Below, in pieces: positions 15,027 through 21,570 of a stretch of DNA of 21,570 bases. The notes beneath the pieces were generated by a model. The model did not search any database. It was not told where the DNA came from and saw only the letters and a program-made list of their open reading frames with translations. The position numbers and the translations under genes are program-made. The number at the start of each line of letters is the position of its first letter. The first letter of the stretch is position 1. The DNA lies in NCBI GenBank assembly GCA_036732565.1, contig DAINCF010000043.1:1-21570 (forward strand), written 5' to 3'. Origin of the DNA: JAIVJN01 sp036732565. Its GTDB lineage: Bacteria > Acidobacteriota > Vicinamibacteria > Vicinamibacterales > UBA2999.

Positions 15027-16831
15027 CGCGGTGGTGGTCCCGTCTCACCGACGTCTCGAGCGCGTGGCGGGCGGCGTGCTGGTACGTCGGGCTCACCATC
15101 CTGATGACGTGGCCGCTGGCGCCCAACCTGACGAGCGACGTTCCCGGAGATCTCGGCGACCCGCTGCTCAACTCGTGGCTGCTCGCGCACGCCGCCAATT
15201 CCTGGCACGCGCTGCTCGCGGGCGATGTCGGCGCCGCGATCCGCTTCTGGCACGCGCCGTTCTTTCATCCAGAACCGCTCGTGACCGCCTACTCCGATCA
15301 CTTCGCCGCTCACTCGCTGGCCATTCTTCCGATCTGGCTGCTGACGAAGAACATCATCCTCTGCTACAACCTCCTGGTTCTCGCCACGTTCGTGCTCTGC
15401 GGCACCGGCATGTACCTGCTCGCACGCGAGCTGACCGGCAGCGCGCGCGCCGGTTTCGTTTGCGGCCTGGTGTTCATGTTCTCGCCGTATCGATTTGCGA
15501 CCCTCTCGCACGTGCAGGTGCTGTCCTCGATGGGGATGCCGTTCGCGCTGTTCGGTCTGCACCGCTACTTCATGACGGGTCGAAAGACCGCGCTCGCCGG
15601 CGGCGCGGCCGCGGTGCTGCTGCAGAACCTGTCCAGCGGCTACTACATGGTCTACTTCGCGCCGTTCGTCGCGCTGTTTGCGGTCGGAGAGATGTGGTGC
15701 CTGCGGCGGCGCTCGGGGCAGGCACGCCTCATTGCTGAGTGGCGTGTGTGGCGTGACCTCGCCGTCGCCGGCGTGGCGACGCTGGCGCTGACGCTGCCGT
15801 TTGCGATCCCGTACGTGATGCTGCAGCGGAACACCGGCTTTCGTCGGCCCCTGGCCGAGGTCGAAATGTACTCGGCCGACCTTCTGGCCTGGCTGACCGC
15901 TGACCAGCACATGAACGTCTGGGGCTGGCTGCAGGCCTACCCGCACCGCGAGGGTCACCTCTTCCCAGGCTTCGTCATCGTCGTGTTGGCGGTGGTTGGC
16001 GTGACGACCGTCGCCAGGAAGGCAGGCGGGTCTGCCATCGACGTCGCTCAGGCCAAGAACGACCCGTCGCTGCCGGACGCAGTCACCGCGCGTGCCACGG
16101 TGTTCTTCGCGCTAGGCTTAGTGGCACTGGCGATGTGGATGGCCATGGGGCCAACGCCCACAGTGGCCGGCGCGCCAATGCCCGTGCCGTCACTGTATCG
16201 GCTCTTCTACGAGCACGTCCCGGGATTCGACGCATCCCGAGTGCCGGCGCGATTCACGACCATCCTTGTGCTGTTCCTCGCGATCGCGGCCGCTTATGGC
16301 GCGGCGTGGCTCGATCGGACGCGCCGGCACGCGTTGCTGGCCCTCGCCGCGATTGGCGCTCTGGTCGACGGGTCAGCCCTCCCGCTCAAACGCAACCTGG
16401 TGATCTCGACGTCCAGTGAGGTCCGTCCTCCTGCGGCGCGCGTCTACCCGGAATCGCGCGCGCCAGTCATCTGGCGCTATCTCAAGACGCTCCCGCCAGC
16501 CGCGGTGATCGCCCACTTCCCGTTCGGCTATCCGGAGCACGAGATACGCTACCTCTACTACTCGCGGGTCGATGGTCATCGCTTGTCGAACGGGTACAGC
16601 GGGGGGTCTCCAGTGAGCTACCGCGAACGAGCCGACGTGCTGAAACGCGTGATCGAGCGACCGGACCTGGCGGTGGCACGCCTCCGTCGAGATGAGGTGA
16701 GCTACGTCGTGGTGCACATGGAGCTGTATCCGCGCGATCTCGGCATGCAGACGGTGGCCGCGCTCGAGGGCGCGGGGCTGAGGCCGATCACCCGCATCGG
16801 CACGGTGTACGTGCTGGAGGTGCCGCGGTAA
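15023..16831 (+). CDS. Large polytopic membrane protein, member 3 of the family (GT-C-like)
   Basis: This 602-residue protein aligns end to end with the product of 13115-14905. Shared blocks include the SRLTDVSSAWRAACWY start, VPGDLGDP (GDLGDP at 42-47), FWHAPFFHPEPLVTAYSDHF, TKNIILCYNLLVLATFV, LLARELTGSARAGFV, QNLSSGYYMVYFAPF and HFPFGYPEHEIRYLYY. It has a few extra residues after the first half (around GEMWCLRRRSGQARL) and a shorter linker before the last helices. The duplicated pair keeps the same length and all family motifs, so both copies are probably active, perhaps with different acceptors. The ATG is supported by matching the start of its sister and by the ATGA overlap with the remnant leader ORF. 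The role in glycan assembly is inferred from the cluster. Confidence 0.75.
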   Translation: MTRWWSRLTDVSSAWRAACWYVGLTILMTWPLAPNLTSDVPGDLGDPLLNSWLLAHAANSWHALLAGDVGAAIRFWHAPFFHPEPLVTAYSDHFAAHSLAILPIWLLTKNIILCYNLLVLATFVLCGTGMYLLARELTGSARAGFVCGLVFMFSPYRFATLSHVQVLSSMGMPFALFGLHRYFMTGRKTALAGGAAAVLLQNLSSGYYMVYFAPFVALFAVGEMWCLRRRSGQARLIAEWRVWRDLAVAGVATLALTLPFAIPYVMLQRNTGFRRPLAEVEMYSADLLAWLTADQHMNVWGWLQAYPHREGHLFPGFVIVVLAVVGVTTVARKAGGSAIDVAQAKNDPSLPDAVTARATVFFALGLVALAMWMAMGPTPTVAGAPMPVPSLYRLFYEHVPGFDASRVPARFTTILVLFLAIAAAYGAAWLDRTRRHALLALAAIGALVDGSALPLKRNLVISTSSEVRPPAARVYPESRAPVIWRYLKTLPPAAVIAHFPFGYPEHEIRYLYYSRVDGHRLSNGYSGGSPVSYRERADVLKRVIERPDLAVARLRRDEVSYVVVHMELYPRDLGMQTVAALEGAGLRPITRIGTVYVLEVPR

Positions 16832-16883
16832 GAGGGCTCAAGGCCTGACGCGAGACTTGTGGGCCTGGAGGCTGAAGCGACAA

Positions 16884-16937
16884 CGCGGGGGCTCCGGTGA
16901 CCGGAACCCCCGCGCTGGTATGAACCGCCGTGGCGGT
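16884..16937. terminator. Two hairpins between convergent genes
   Basis: The first hairpin (16884-16914) has a 14-bp stem, CGCGGGGG and CCGG against their complements, with one C-A mismatch and a TGA loop. The second (16924-16937) is ACCGCC-GT-GGCGGT. They lie between the ends of the plus-strand membrane gene and the minus-strand OmpA gene and could terminate transcription from both sides; neither has a good T-run. The rest of the gap (16832-16883) contains decayed GGCCTG/GGCTCAAG words like arrays B and C. Confidence 0.6.
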
Positions 16938-16958
16938 CAAGCGCCGATAGGAACTGTC

Positions 16959-17636
16959 TTACGCGAGCACCTTGATCACGACGCGGCGGTTCTGCGCGCG
17001 GCCGTCGCGGGTGTTGTTCGGCGCCGACGGCTTGTCCTCGCCGTAGCTGATCACGTTGATCTTGTGCAGCGGCACCTGGTGCTGCTCATAGAGGTAGCGC
17101 TTCACGACTTCGGCGCGCTCCATCCCGAGCTGCTCGTTGTAGGTCTTGGCGCCGACGTTGTCGGTGTGACCCTCGATCTCGATCCACACGGCCGACTTCT
17201 GATCCTTCAATCCGCTGACCATCTGATCGATGGCGGCCTTGGCCTCGTCGGGCAGCTCGGTCTTGGCGAACTTGAACTTGCCCTGGTCCTCGCTCAGCAC
17301 CACTTCGAACAGGAGCTTGCGGGCGGCGGTTTCGACGGCCCCGGCGCGGGCATCGGCGCGCTTGCCGACTTCGGCGGCCGACTGCGCGTTGCTGTTCGCG
17401 GTCTGCGCGGCCGAATTTGCCTGCGTGATGCCCTGCTGGGCGCGGGTGTCGACCTCACCGATCTTCGATTCGTTCTGGCGGACGCGCTCTTGCGTTTCCT
17501 CCAGCGACTTGCCGACGGTGGTGACCTTGTCGTTGACCTGTCCCACCTCGGTGCGCACGAACTTCTTGGTCGCGCACGCCGGCGCCACCGCGACCGTCAG
17601 GGCTAAAAGACTCAGGACGAATACTGGCTTACGCAT
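16959..17636 (-). CDS. OmpA-family peptidoglycan-binding envelope protein
   Basis: The 225-residue protein begins with a signal peptide ending VAPAC, where Cys21 may be a lipidation site, although Ala at -3 is not ideal for a lipobox. Residues about 27-105 are a polar, alanine-rich helical region (repeated AQ/NA/SAA words) that could form a coiled coil. Residues about 108-225 are an OmpA C-terminal domain with GHTDNVGAKTYNEQLGMERA (Asp159 and Arg174 match the residues that hold diaminopimelate in peptidoglycan by family knowledge) and a closing QNRRVVI. It would tie the outer membrane to the cell wall. The start at 17636 is fixed by a strong GGAGG site in GGTAGGAGGAACCCC that includes the stop codon of the VWFA gene 10 nt upstream, which implies an operon. 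Confidence 0.9.
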   Translation of the reverse strand: MRKPVFVLSLLALTVAVAPACATKKFVRTEVGQVNDKVTTVGKSLEETQERVRQNESKIGEVDTRAQQGITQANSAAQTANSNAQSAAEVGKRADARAGAVETAARKLLFEVVLSEDQGKFKFAKTELPDEAKAAIDQMVSGLKDQKSAVWIEIEGHTDNVGAKTYNEQLGMERAEVVKRYLYEQHQVPLHKINVISYGEDKPSAPNNTRDGRAQNRRVVIKVLA

Positions 17637-17646
17637 GGGGTTCCTC

Positions 17647-18609
17647 CTACCATCCGGTGATCGGCCGCGCGCCTCCTGCCAAGTATCCGCTCCGCGCGCG
17701 CACGACATAGTCTTTCTTGGGTGTCCGAATCTCGAGCGGACGCCAGCCATAGCCGACCCCCGGCTCGAACGCGATCAGGTACTGATGACGAAGTTCATCG
17801 ATCACCAGCCGTGACACACGGCTGGTCTCAGCGGGCGTGCTGGCGTAGAAGAGTGCTCCACCGGTCCAGAGCGCGAGATCCCGTATTGTGCCTACCTCGC
17901 GTGGGACGTCGACTGAGCGCTCCGCCCGGTCGTTCAGCTCCGGGTTGTCGAGAGCCATCACGGTCGCGATGACATAGACCGGCACATCGATGGCACTGGC
18001 AATCCCGGACACTTCCGTAGGCGTCAGGCGACTGGCAGTATCGATGCCATCGGTCAGAACGACTACGGCGCGCCGCCGCCCGCTGCGCTCGCCTATCTGG
18101 CGAGCCGTCGCAGCGATGGCATCGTGCAGTGAGGTGGCCCCGAACGGATCGACCTCCCCCAGCGCACCTTGTAGGGTGCGCGTATCGACCGTAAACGGGG
18201 CCACCTCGTGCAGCCGGCTGTCAAACGTGAACAGCGCGGCCTCGTCGCGGCCATCTTTCAACCACGACATGACGTGGTGGGCCGCAAACCGTGCGGCAAC
18301 ATTGCGATCCCCAATCCGCATGCTGCCGCTGATGTCGAACAGAATCGCGACGCTTACAGGCGCCGCCTCTGATCGAAAGTCGCTGATGACGCGTCGCAGG
18401 CCGCCATCGAGCACCTCGAAATCCTCCGCCCGCAGGTTGGTGATGAGCCGTCCCCGCTGGTCACGGACCGTCGCACCCACCGTCACCCGCTCCGCCCCCG
18501 ACCGGAACATCGGTCGCTGGCTCTCAGGTGTCGGCTCTTGTGCCGCCGCGAGCGCTGGCGTTAACAACAGGCTCGCTACCGCGCTCACCCGAAGAAGACG
18601 CCGCCGCAT
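17647..18609 (-). CDS. VWFA-domain secreted protein of the Acidobacterial VWFA-related type
   Basis: About 320 residues with a signal peptide (MRRRLLRVSAVASLLLTPAL, cleavage after AAAQ). A short N-terminal part with TVRDQRGRLITNLRAEDFEVLDGG precedes a von Willebrand A domain whose metal site reads Asp92-x-Ser94-x-Ser96 in LFDISGSM, with Thr159 in FGATSLHDAI and Asp187 in VLTDGID. The DQRG..I.NL.AEDF..L.DG lead-in is typical of the VWFA-related domain known mainly from Acidobacteria. It would act in the periplasm or at the surface in metal-dependent protein contact; partners are unknown. An in-frame ATG seven codons earlier (18630) is possible, but the later one gives a cleaner signal peptide. 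The gene is upstream of and coupled to the OmpA-domain gene. Confidence 0.85.
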   Translation of the reverse strand: MRRRLLRVSAVASLLLTPALAAAQEPTPESQRPMFRSGAERVTVGATVRDQRGRLITNLRAEDFEVLDGGLRRVISDFRSEAAPVSVAILFDISGSMRIGDRNVAARFAAHHVMSWLKDGRDEAALFTFDSRLHEVAPFTVDTRTLQGALGEVDPFGATSLHDAIAATARQIGERSGRRRAVVVLTDGIDTASRLTPTEVSGIASAIDVPVYVIATVMALDNPELNDRAERSVDVPREVGTIRDLALWTGGALFYASTPAETSRVSRLVIDELRHQYLIAFEPGVGYGWRPLEIRTPKKDYVVRARSGYLAGGARPITGW

Positions 18610-18803
18610 GCCGCAGAGGTAACCAAACATCTTGCCAACTGTGTAGGCCGTGTGAATTCAACTAGTTAGCCGAATTGCGCACGATCGAGGCGGAAAAAAC
18701 GTCGGTTCAGATGTAAGAACTACATCACCGATGGGGTAGAAAGCAGACGCCCCCTTCGACGCGGGAACTCGACGCGCCGGGCCAAACGCGCGATCAGGGC
18801 AGG

Positions 18804-18881
18804 CCCTCAGCCACGATCGCGGCTCTCCGCTCACCAAGATCGCGGCCCTCAGTTAAGATCGGACCCTCACTTAGGATTCCA
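18804..18881. repeat. Array E: about four copies of an 18-nt degenerate repeat
   Basis: Units CCCTCAGCCACGATCGCG (18804-18821), CGCTCACCAAGATCGCGG (18828-18845), CCCTCAGTTAAGATCGGA (18846-18863) and CCCTCACTTAGGATTCCA (18864-18881) follow each other, the last three in exact 18-nt register. All point the same way, without an inverted half. The array ends 3 nt before the ATG at 18885. The last unit provides TAGGAT (18872-18877), 7 nt before the start codon, a possible -10 box. The remainder of the 18610-18803 gap, a divergent promoter region, shows only an AACTAGTT palindrome near 18660 and nothing else I can support. Confidence 0.65.
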
Positions 18882-18884
18882 ACG

Positions 18885-20117
18885 ATGCCGAGCAGCACGC
18901 CCACGTCCATCCGCACCGCCGCACGGGTCGACCGCTTCACCTACGCGATTCGGAATATCGTTGCGGAGGCGCGAAAGGTTGAGGCCGCGGGGCGCAGTGT
19001 TCGATACCTGAACATCGGCGATCCCAACCAGTTCGGGTTCGTGACGCCGCCGCACCTGATCGAGGCCGTGATCAAGGCGATGCGGGACGGCCTGAACGGC
19101 TATGCCCCCTCGCCAGGCATCGCGCCGGCCCGCGAGGCGGCGGCGGCGGACTTCACCGCCCGAGGCGTGCCGGTGTCGCCGGACCGCGTCCTCATCACCT
19201 CCGGGACGTCCGAAGGCATCGAGCTCGCCCTCACCGCCCTGGTCAACGAGGGCGAGGAGGTCCTCCTCCCGTCGCCGACGTATCCCCTCTACACCGCGGT
19301 GCTGGCCAAAATCGGCGCCGCGCCGGTCTTCTATCGCTGCGATCCGGACCGGGACTGGCTCCCCGACCTGGATCACCTGCGCAGCCTGGTCACCCCGAAG
19401 TGCCGGGCGCTGGTGGTCATCGATCCGAACAACCCGACGGGAGCGATCTACCCGGAGGCCGTGCGCCGGGCTCTCCTCGACCTGGCCGAGCGCCACGGCC
19501 TGGTGATCCTCGCCGACGAGGTCTACGGCGACCTGGCCTACGACGGGCCGGTGCCGGCGATGGCGTCGCTCGATCCTGACGCCGCGATCATTTCCTATTC
19601 CAGTCTCTCGAAGGCCTATCTGGCCCCAGGCTGGCGCGCGGGGTGGATGGCGGTCGGCCGCAGCCCCCGTCTGGATGCGGCACTGGCCGCGATCAAGAAG
19701 CTCGCAGATGGACGCCTGTGCAGTCCGGGACCGATGCAGTACGCCGTGACGGCGGCGCTGACCGGCGACCGATCGCATCAAGCGTCGTTCCGCCAGGCGC
19801 TCGCCGAGCGTGCGGCGCTCACCACCACGCGGTTGAACGCCATCCCGGGCATGCGCTGCGTCGCGCCACGTGGCGCGTTCTACGCCATGCCGCAGGTGTC
19901 GCTGCCGCCGGGACGGACCGACGAGGACTACGTCCTCGCGCTGCTGCGGGAGACCGGCATCCTCTGCGTCTACGGCTCCGGCTTCAACGCCGCGCCAGAG
20001 GACGGGTTGTTCCGCGTCGTCTTCCTGGCCGCACCCAAGGAGCTTGCCGAGATCTACGACGACATCGACGGCTTCACCCGGGAGTACCTCGGGCCATCCG
20101 GTGGCGTCGACGGGTGA
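18885..20117 (+). CDS. AlaA-like aminotransferase (alanine/glutamate-pyruvate type)
   Basis: The 410-residue PLP enzyme has RYLNIGDPNQFGF near the start, the wording typical of AlaA/YfbQ and related alanine transaminases, then YAPSPGIAPAREA, LITSGTSEGIELAL, the cofactor motif DPNNPTGAIY, LADEVYGDLAYDG and the Schiff-base lysine Lys243 in SSLSKAYLAPGWRAGW. The C-terminal RVVFLA holds the substrate carboxylate Arg. It probably exchanges amino groups between alanine or a similar amino acid and 2-oxoglutarate in the cytosol. The protein differs clearly from the aminotransferase at 4775-5968, so they are not recent copies. The ATG has no Shine-Dalgarno but follows array E with a possible -10. Its last 17 nt overlap the permease gene, suggesting coupled translation. 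Confidence 0.85.
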   Translation: MPSSTPTSIRTAARVDRFTYAIRNIVAEARKVEAAGRSVRYLNIGDPNQFGFVTPPHLIEAVIKAMRDGLNGYAPSPGIAPAREAAAADFTARGVPVSPDRVLITSGTSEGIELALTALVNEGEEVLLPSPTYPLYTAVLAKIGAAPVFYRCDPDRDWLPDLDHLRSLVTPKCRALVVIDPNNPTGAIYPEAVRRALLDLAERHGLVILADEVYGDLAYDGPVPAMASLDPDAAIISYSSLSKAYLAPGWRAGWMAVGRSPRLDAALAAIKKLADGRLCSPGPMQYAVTAALTGDRSHQASFRQALAERAALTTTRLNAIPGMRCVAPRGAFYAMPQVSLPPGRTDEDYVLALLRETGILCVYGSGFNAAPEDGLFRVVFLAAPKELAEIYDDIDGFTREYLGPSGGVDG

Positions 20118-21219
20118 GATTCGCCGGCTGATCGTCTTCGGTGTCGCCGTCTCGGCGGCCGCGGGGCTGCTGCTGTGGACGCTGTATCTCGTTCGCGGCA
20201 CGCTGCTCCTCGTCTACGTCAGCGCGCTCTTTGCCATCGGCCTCGCGCCGCTCGTGCAACTGCTCGAGCGGCAGCGCCTCCTGCCCAACACGTCGCAGCG
20301 TGTGCCACGCGCCTTGGCGATCCTTCTGATCTATGCAGTGGTGGTCGCCGTCATCGTGCTCGTGGGCATGGCGGTGCTTCCCCCGCTCATCGAGCAATCG
20401 TCAGAGCTGTGGCGCCAGCTGCCGCAGTACGTGACAGCGGCGCAGGAGTGGCTGATACGTCTCGGCATCCTCCAACGGGCCATCACCTTGGGCGAAGCGG
20501 TGCAGAGCGCCCCGGTCGCCGGCGGCGCCGACGCCGTCGGGACCGTGGTGGGCACCGTCTTCAGCTTCGTCGGAGGCATCTTCGGTCTCGTCACCATCCT
20601 GCTGCTCACGTTCTATCTGCTCGTCGAATCGCACAGTCTGTTTGCCGGCCTCGTTCGACTGTTCCCTCGGCAACGCCGCGCGCGCATCGCCGAGATCGGT
20701 GAAGAGGTCACGATGAAGGTGAGCTCCTGGTTGGGCGGGCAGATTGTCCTGTCGCTGATCATCGGGCTCACGACGGCCGTCGGGCTGTACCTGTTCGGTG
20801 TGCCGTACTTCTACGTGCTCGCGTTGATCTCGGCGATCGGCGAGCTCATTCCCATGGTGGGGCCGATCGTCGCCGCCGTGCCCGCCGTGCTGGTCGCGTT
20901 GTCGGTGTCGCCAGGCCTCGCGGCCGCCGTCGCCGTCTTCTTCGTCATCCAACAGCAAGTGGAGAACGCGATCCTGGTGCCGCGGATCATGGAACGTCAA
21001 GTGGGCATCAGCGCGGTCGGCGTGATCATCGCGCTCGGGGTCGGGTCGGAGCTCCTCGGCCTCACGGGTGCGATCCTCGCCATTCCCACAGCAGCGATCC
21101 TGCAGACGCTCGTTCAAGAACTTCAGCGCGACGACGATGCGGATGTCGGGGCGGTTCCCGACCAGTCCGCCGAAGCGCGAAGCGGGCGGGTGGAACCGCC
21201 CCTACGCGATCGCACGTGA
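20101..21219 (+). CDS. AI-2E family transporter (PerM/YdiK-type membrane permease)
   Basis: About 372 residues with seven or eight hydrophobic segments arranged as in the AI-2E exporter family: two or three helices, a long polar loop (RLGILQRAITLGEAVQ region), LLLTFYLLVES, the amphipathic MKVSSWLGGQIVLSLIIGL, then FGVPYFYVLALISAIGELIPMVGP and QQQVENAILVPRIMERQVGI, the two best marks of the family. The proven substrate of the family is limited to few members (autoinducer-2, sodium/proton exchange), so the cargo here is unknown. GTG at 20101 overlaps the upstream gene by 17 nt; no strong Shine-Dalgarno, so translational coupling is likely. The C-terminal ten or so residues (SGRVEPPLRDRT) are encoded by a dispersed hairpin element, so the tail has probably been altered by it. 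Confidence 0.85.
   Translation: MASTGEIRRLIVFGVAVSAAAGLLLWTLYLVRGTLLLVYVSALFAIGLAPLVQLLERQRLLPNTSQRVPRALAILLIYAVVVAVIVLVGMAVLPPLIEQSSELWRQLPQYVTAAQEWLIRLGILQRAITLGEAVQSAPVAGGADAVGTVVGTVFSFVGGIFGLVTILLLTFYLLVESHSLFAGLVRLFPRQRRARIAEIGEEVTMKVSSWLGGQIVLSLIIGLTTAVGLYLFGVPYFYVLALISAIGELIPMVGPIVAAVPAVLVALSVSPGLAAAVAVFFVIQQQVENAILVPRIMERQVGISAVGVIIALGVGSELLGLTGAILAIPTAAILQTLVQELQRDDDADVGAVPDQSAEARSGRVEPPLRDRT
21184..21205. repeat. Second copy of the GTAGGGGCGGTTC-type hairpin element, inside the end of a gene
   Basis: GGGCGG (21184-21189) and CCGCCC (21196-21201) form a hairpin, and the 13-mer GAACCGCCCCTAC (21193-21205) is identical to 5981-5993. It lies within the last codons of the AI-2E gene. 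It may act as its terminator, as the gene stops 14 nt later. Confidence 0.55.
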
Positions 21220-21225
21220 TGTTGT

Positions 21226-21231
21226 TATAGT
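21226..21231 (+). promoter_or_regulatory. TATAGT -10 element of a leaderless mRNA
   Basis: TATAGT ends 6 nt before the ATG at 21238, which would place the transcription start on or next to the A of the start codon. No Shine-Dalgarno is present. This is the clearest leaderless arrangement of the window. Confidence 0.55.
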
Positions 21232-21237
21232 CGCGCG

Positions 21238-21570
21238 ATGCGCACTGATCCGCTGGCGTTCCTGGGGCACGAGCTCGATGCCCTCAAGGAACAGGGACTC
21301 TACCGTCATCTTCGCGTGCTCGAAGGCGAGCAGCTGCCGCACGCCACTTTCGATCACCGCTCCGTCGTCAATCTTTCCTCGAACAACTACCTCGGGTTGG
21401 CAACGCATCCGAAGCTGCGACAGGCGGCGCTCGACGCGGTGAAAGAGTACGGCGTCGGCTCGGGCGCCGTGCGCACCATCGCGGGCACGATGGAGATGCA
21501 CGTCGAGCTCGAACGTCGCCTTGCCACCTTCAAGCACGTCGAAGCCGTCGTTGTCTTCCAAAGCGGCTTC
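21238..21570 (+). CDS. N-terminal part of a glycine C-acetyltransferase / AONS-type enzyme
   Basis: The first 111 residues are visible; the gene runs off the window. The alpha-oxoamine synthase family is shown by VVNLSSNNYLGLATHPKLRQ, YGVGSGAVRTIAGTMEMHVE and FKHVEAVVVFQSGF. These PLP enzymes join an acyl-CoA to an amino acid with loss of CoA; the GVGSGAVRTIAGT wording is most like glycine C-acetyltransferase (Kbl), which forms 2-amino-3-oxobutyrate, but BioF and SPT-like members cannot be excluded without the catalytic lysine region. The ATG is supported by a TATAGT box 6 nt upstream. It follows the AI-2E gene with only an 18-nt gap. Confidence 0.82.
   Translation, partial: MRTDPLAFLGHELDALKEQGLYRHLRVLEGEQLPHATFDHRSVVNLSSNNYLGLATHPKLRQAALDAVKEYGVGSGAVRTIAGTMEMHVELERRLATFKHVEAVVVFQSGF

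Noticed and set aside
13115..16831. Assembly duplication of one membrane gene
   Set aside because: The two copies differ throughout at protein and DNA level and have different lengths, so they are true diverged duplicates and not a repeated contig segment.
16857..17606. Plus-strand open frame opposite the OmpA gene
   Set aside because: The minus strand has signal peptide, strong ribosome site and an OmpA domain; the plus-strand product is a leucine- and glycine-rich shadow.
4775..20117. The two aminotransferases as recent duplicates
   Set aside because: They share only the general fold-type I motifs; sequences around the lysine (TMSKTYAVTG and SSLSKAYLAPG) and the N-termini belong to different subgroups.

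Overview
The window is high-GC, gene-dense bacterial DNA. The best guess is an Acidobacteriota genome, possibly of Vicinamibacteria type. This rests on a VWFA-related protein of the kind typical of that phylum, the abundance of secreted S9 peptidase, CHRD, DUF4412 and DUF4260 type proteins, and the overall codon use. It is inference, since no rRNA or other marker gene is present. No tRNA, CRISPR, insertion sequence or phage gene was seen.

Layout. Positions 3-263 hold the end of an HI0933-type flavoprotein, followed by a secreted S9 peptidase (479-2878), a secreted DUF4412-like protein (3053-3841), a short MetF-like protein (3875-4741) and a PLP aminotransferase (4775-5968). On the minus strand lie a pteridine-reductase-like SDR (5990-6730) and a DUF4260 membrane protein (6848-7216). 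A divergent intergenic region holds a 29-residue candidate membrane peptide (7393-7482) and a perfect 12-bp palindrome. A secreted CHRD protein follows (7703-8182).

Positions 8328-16831 form a surface-glycan type cluster. It has a GT2 glycosyltransferase fused to a SAM methyltransferase, one polytopic GT-C-like protein, and three related large polytopic membrane proteins. Two of the three are recent tandem duplicates, and a remnant of the third lies between them. A minus-strand pair follows: a VWFA protein and an OmpA-domain envelope protein. The right end carries an AlaA-like aminotransferase overlapping an AI-2E family permease gene, then the start of a glycine C-acetyltransferase/AONS-type gene that runs off the window.

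The most unusual content is non-coding. Four gaps between co-oriented genes are filled by degenerate short-period repeats (13, 7, 7 and 9 nt). Each begins at or very near the upstream stop codon, and three switch strand in the middle, so they can fold into long imperfect hairpins. A fifth repeat of 18-nt period lies upstream of the AlaA-like gene. Several genes without a Shine-Dalgarno have a TANNNT hexamer 6-10 nt before the start codon, as expected for leaderless or nearly leaderless mRNAs, while others have clear GGAGG-type sites.
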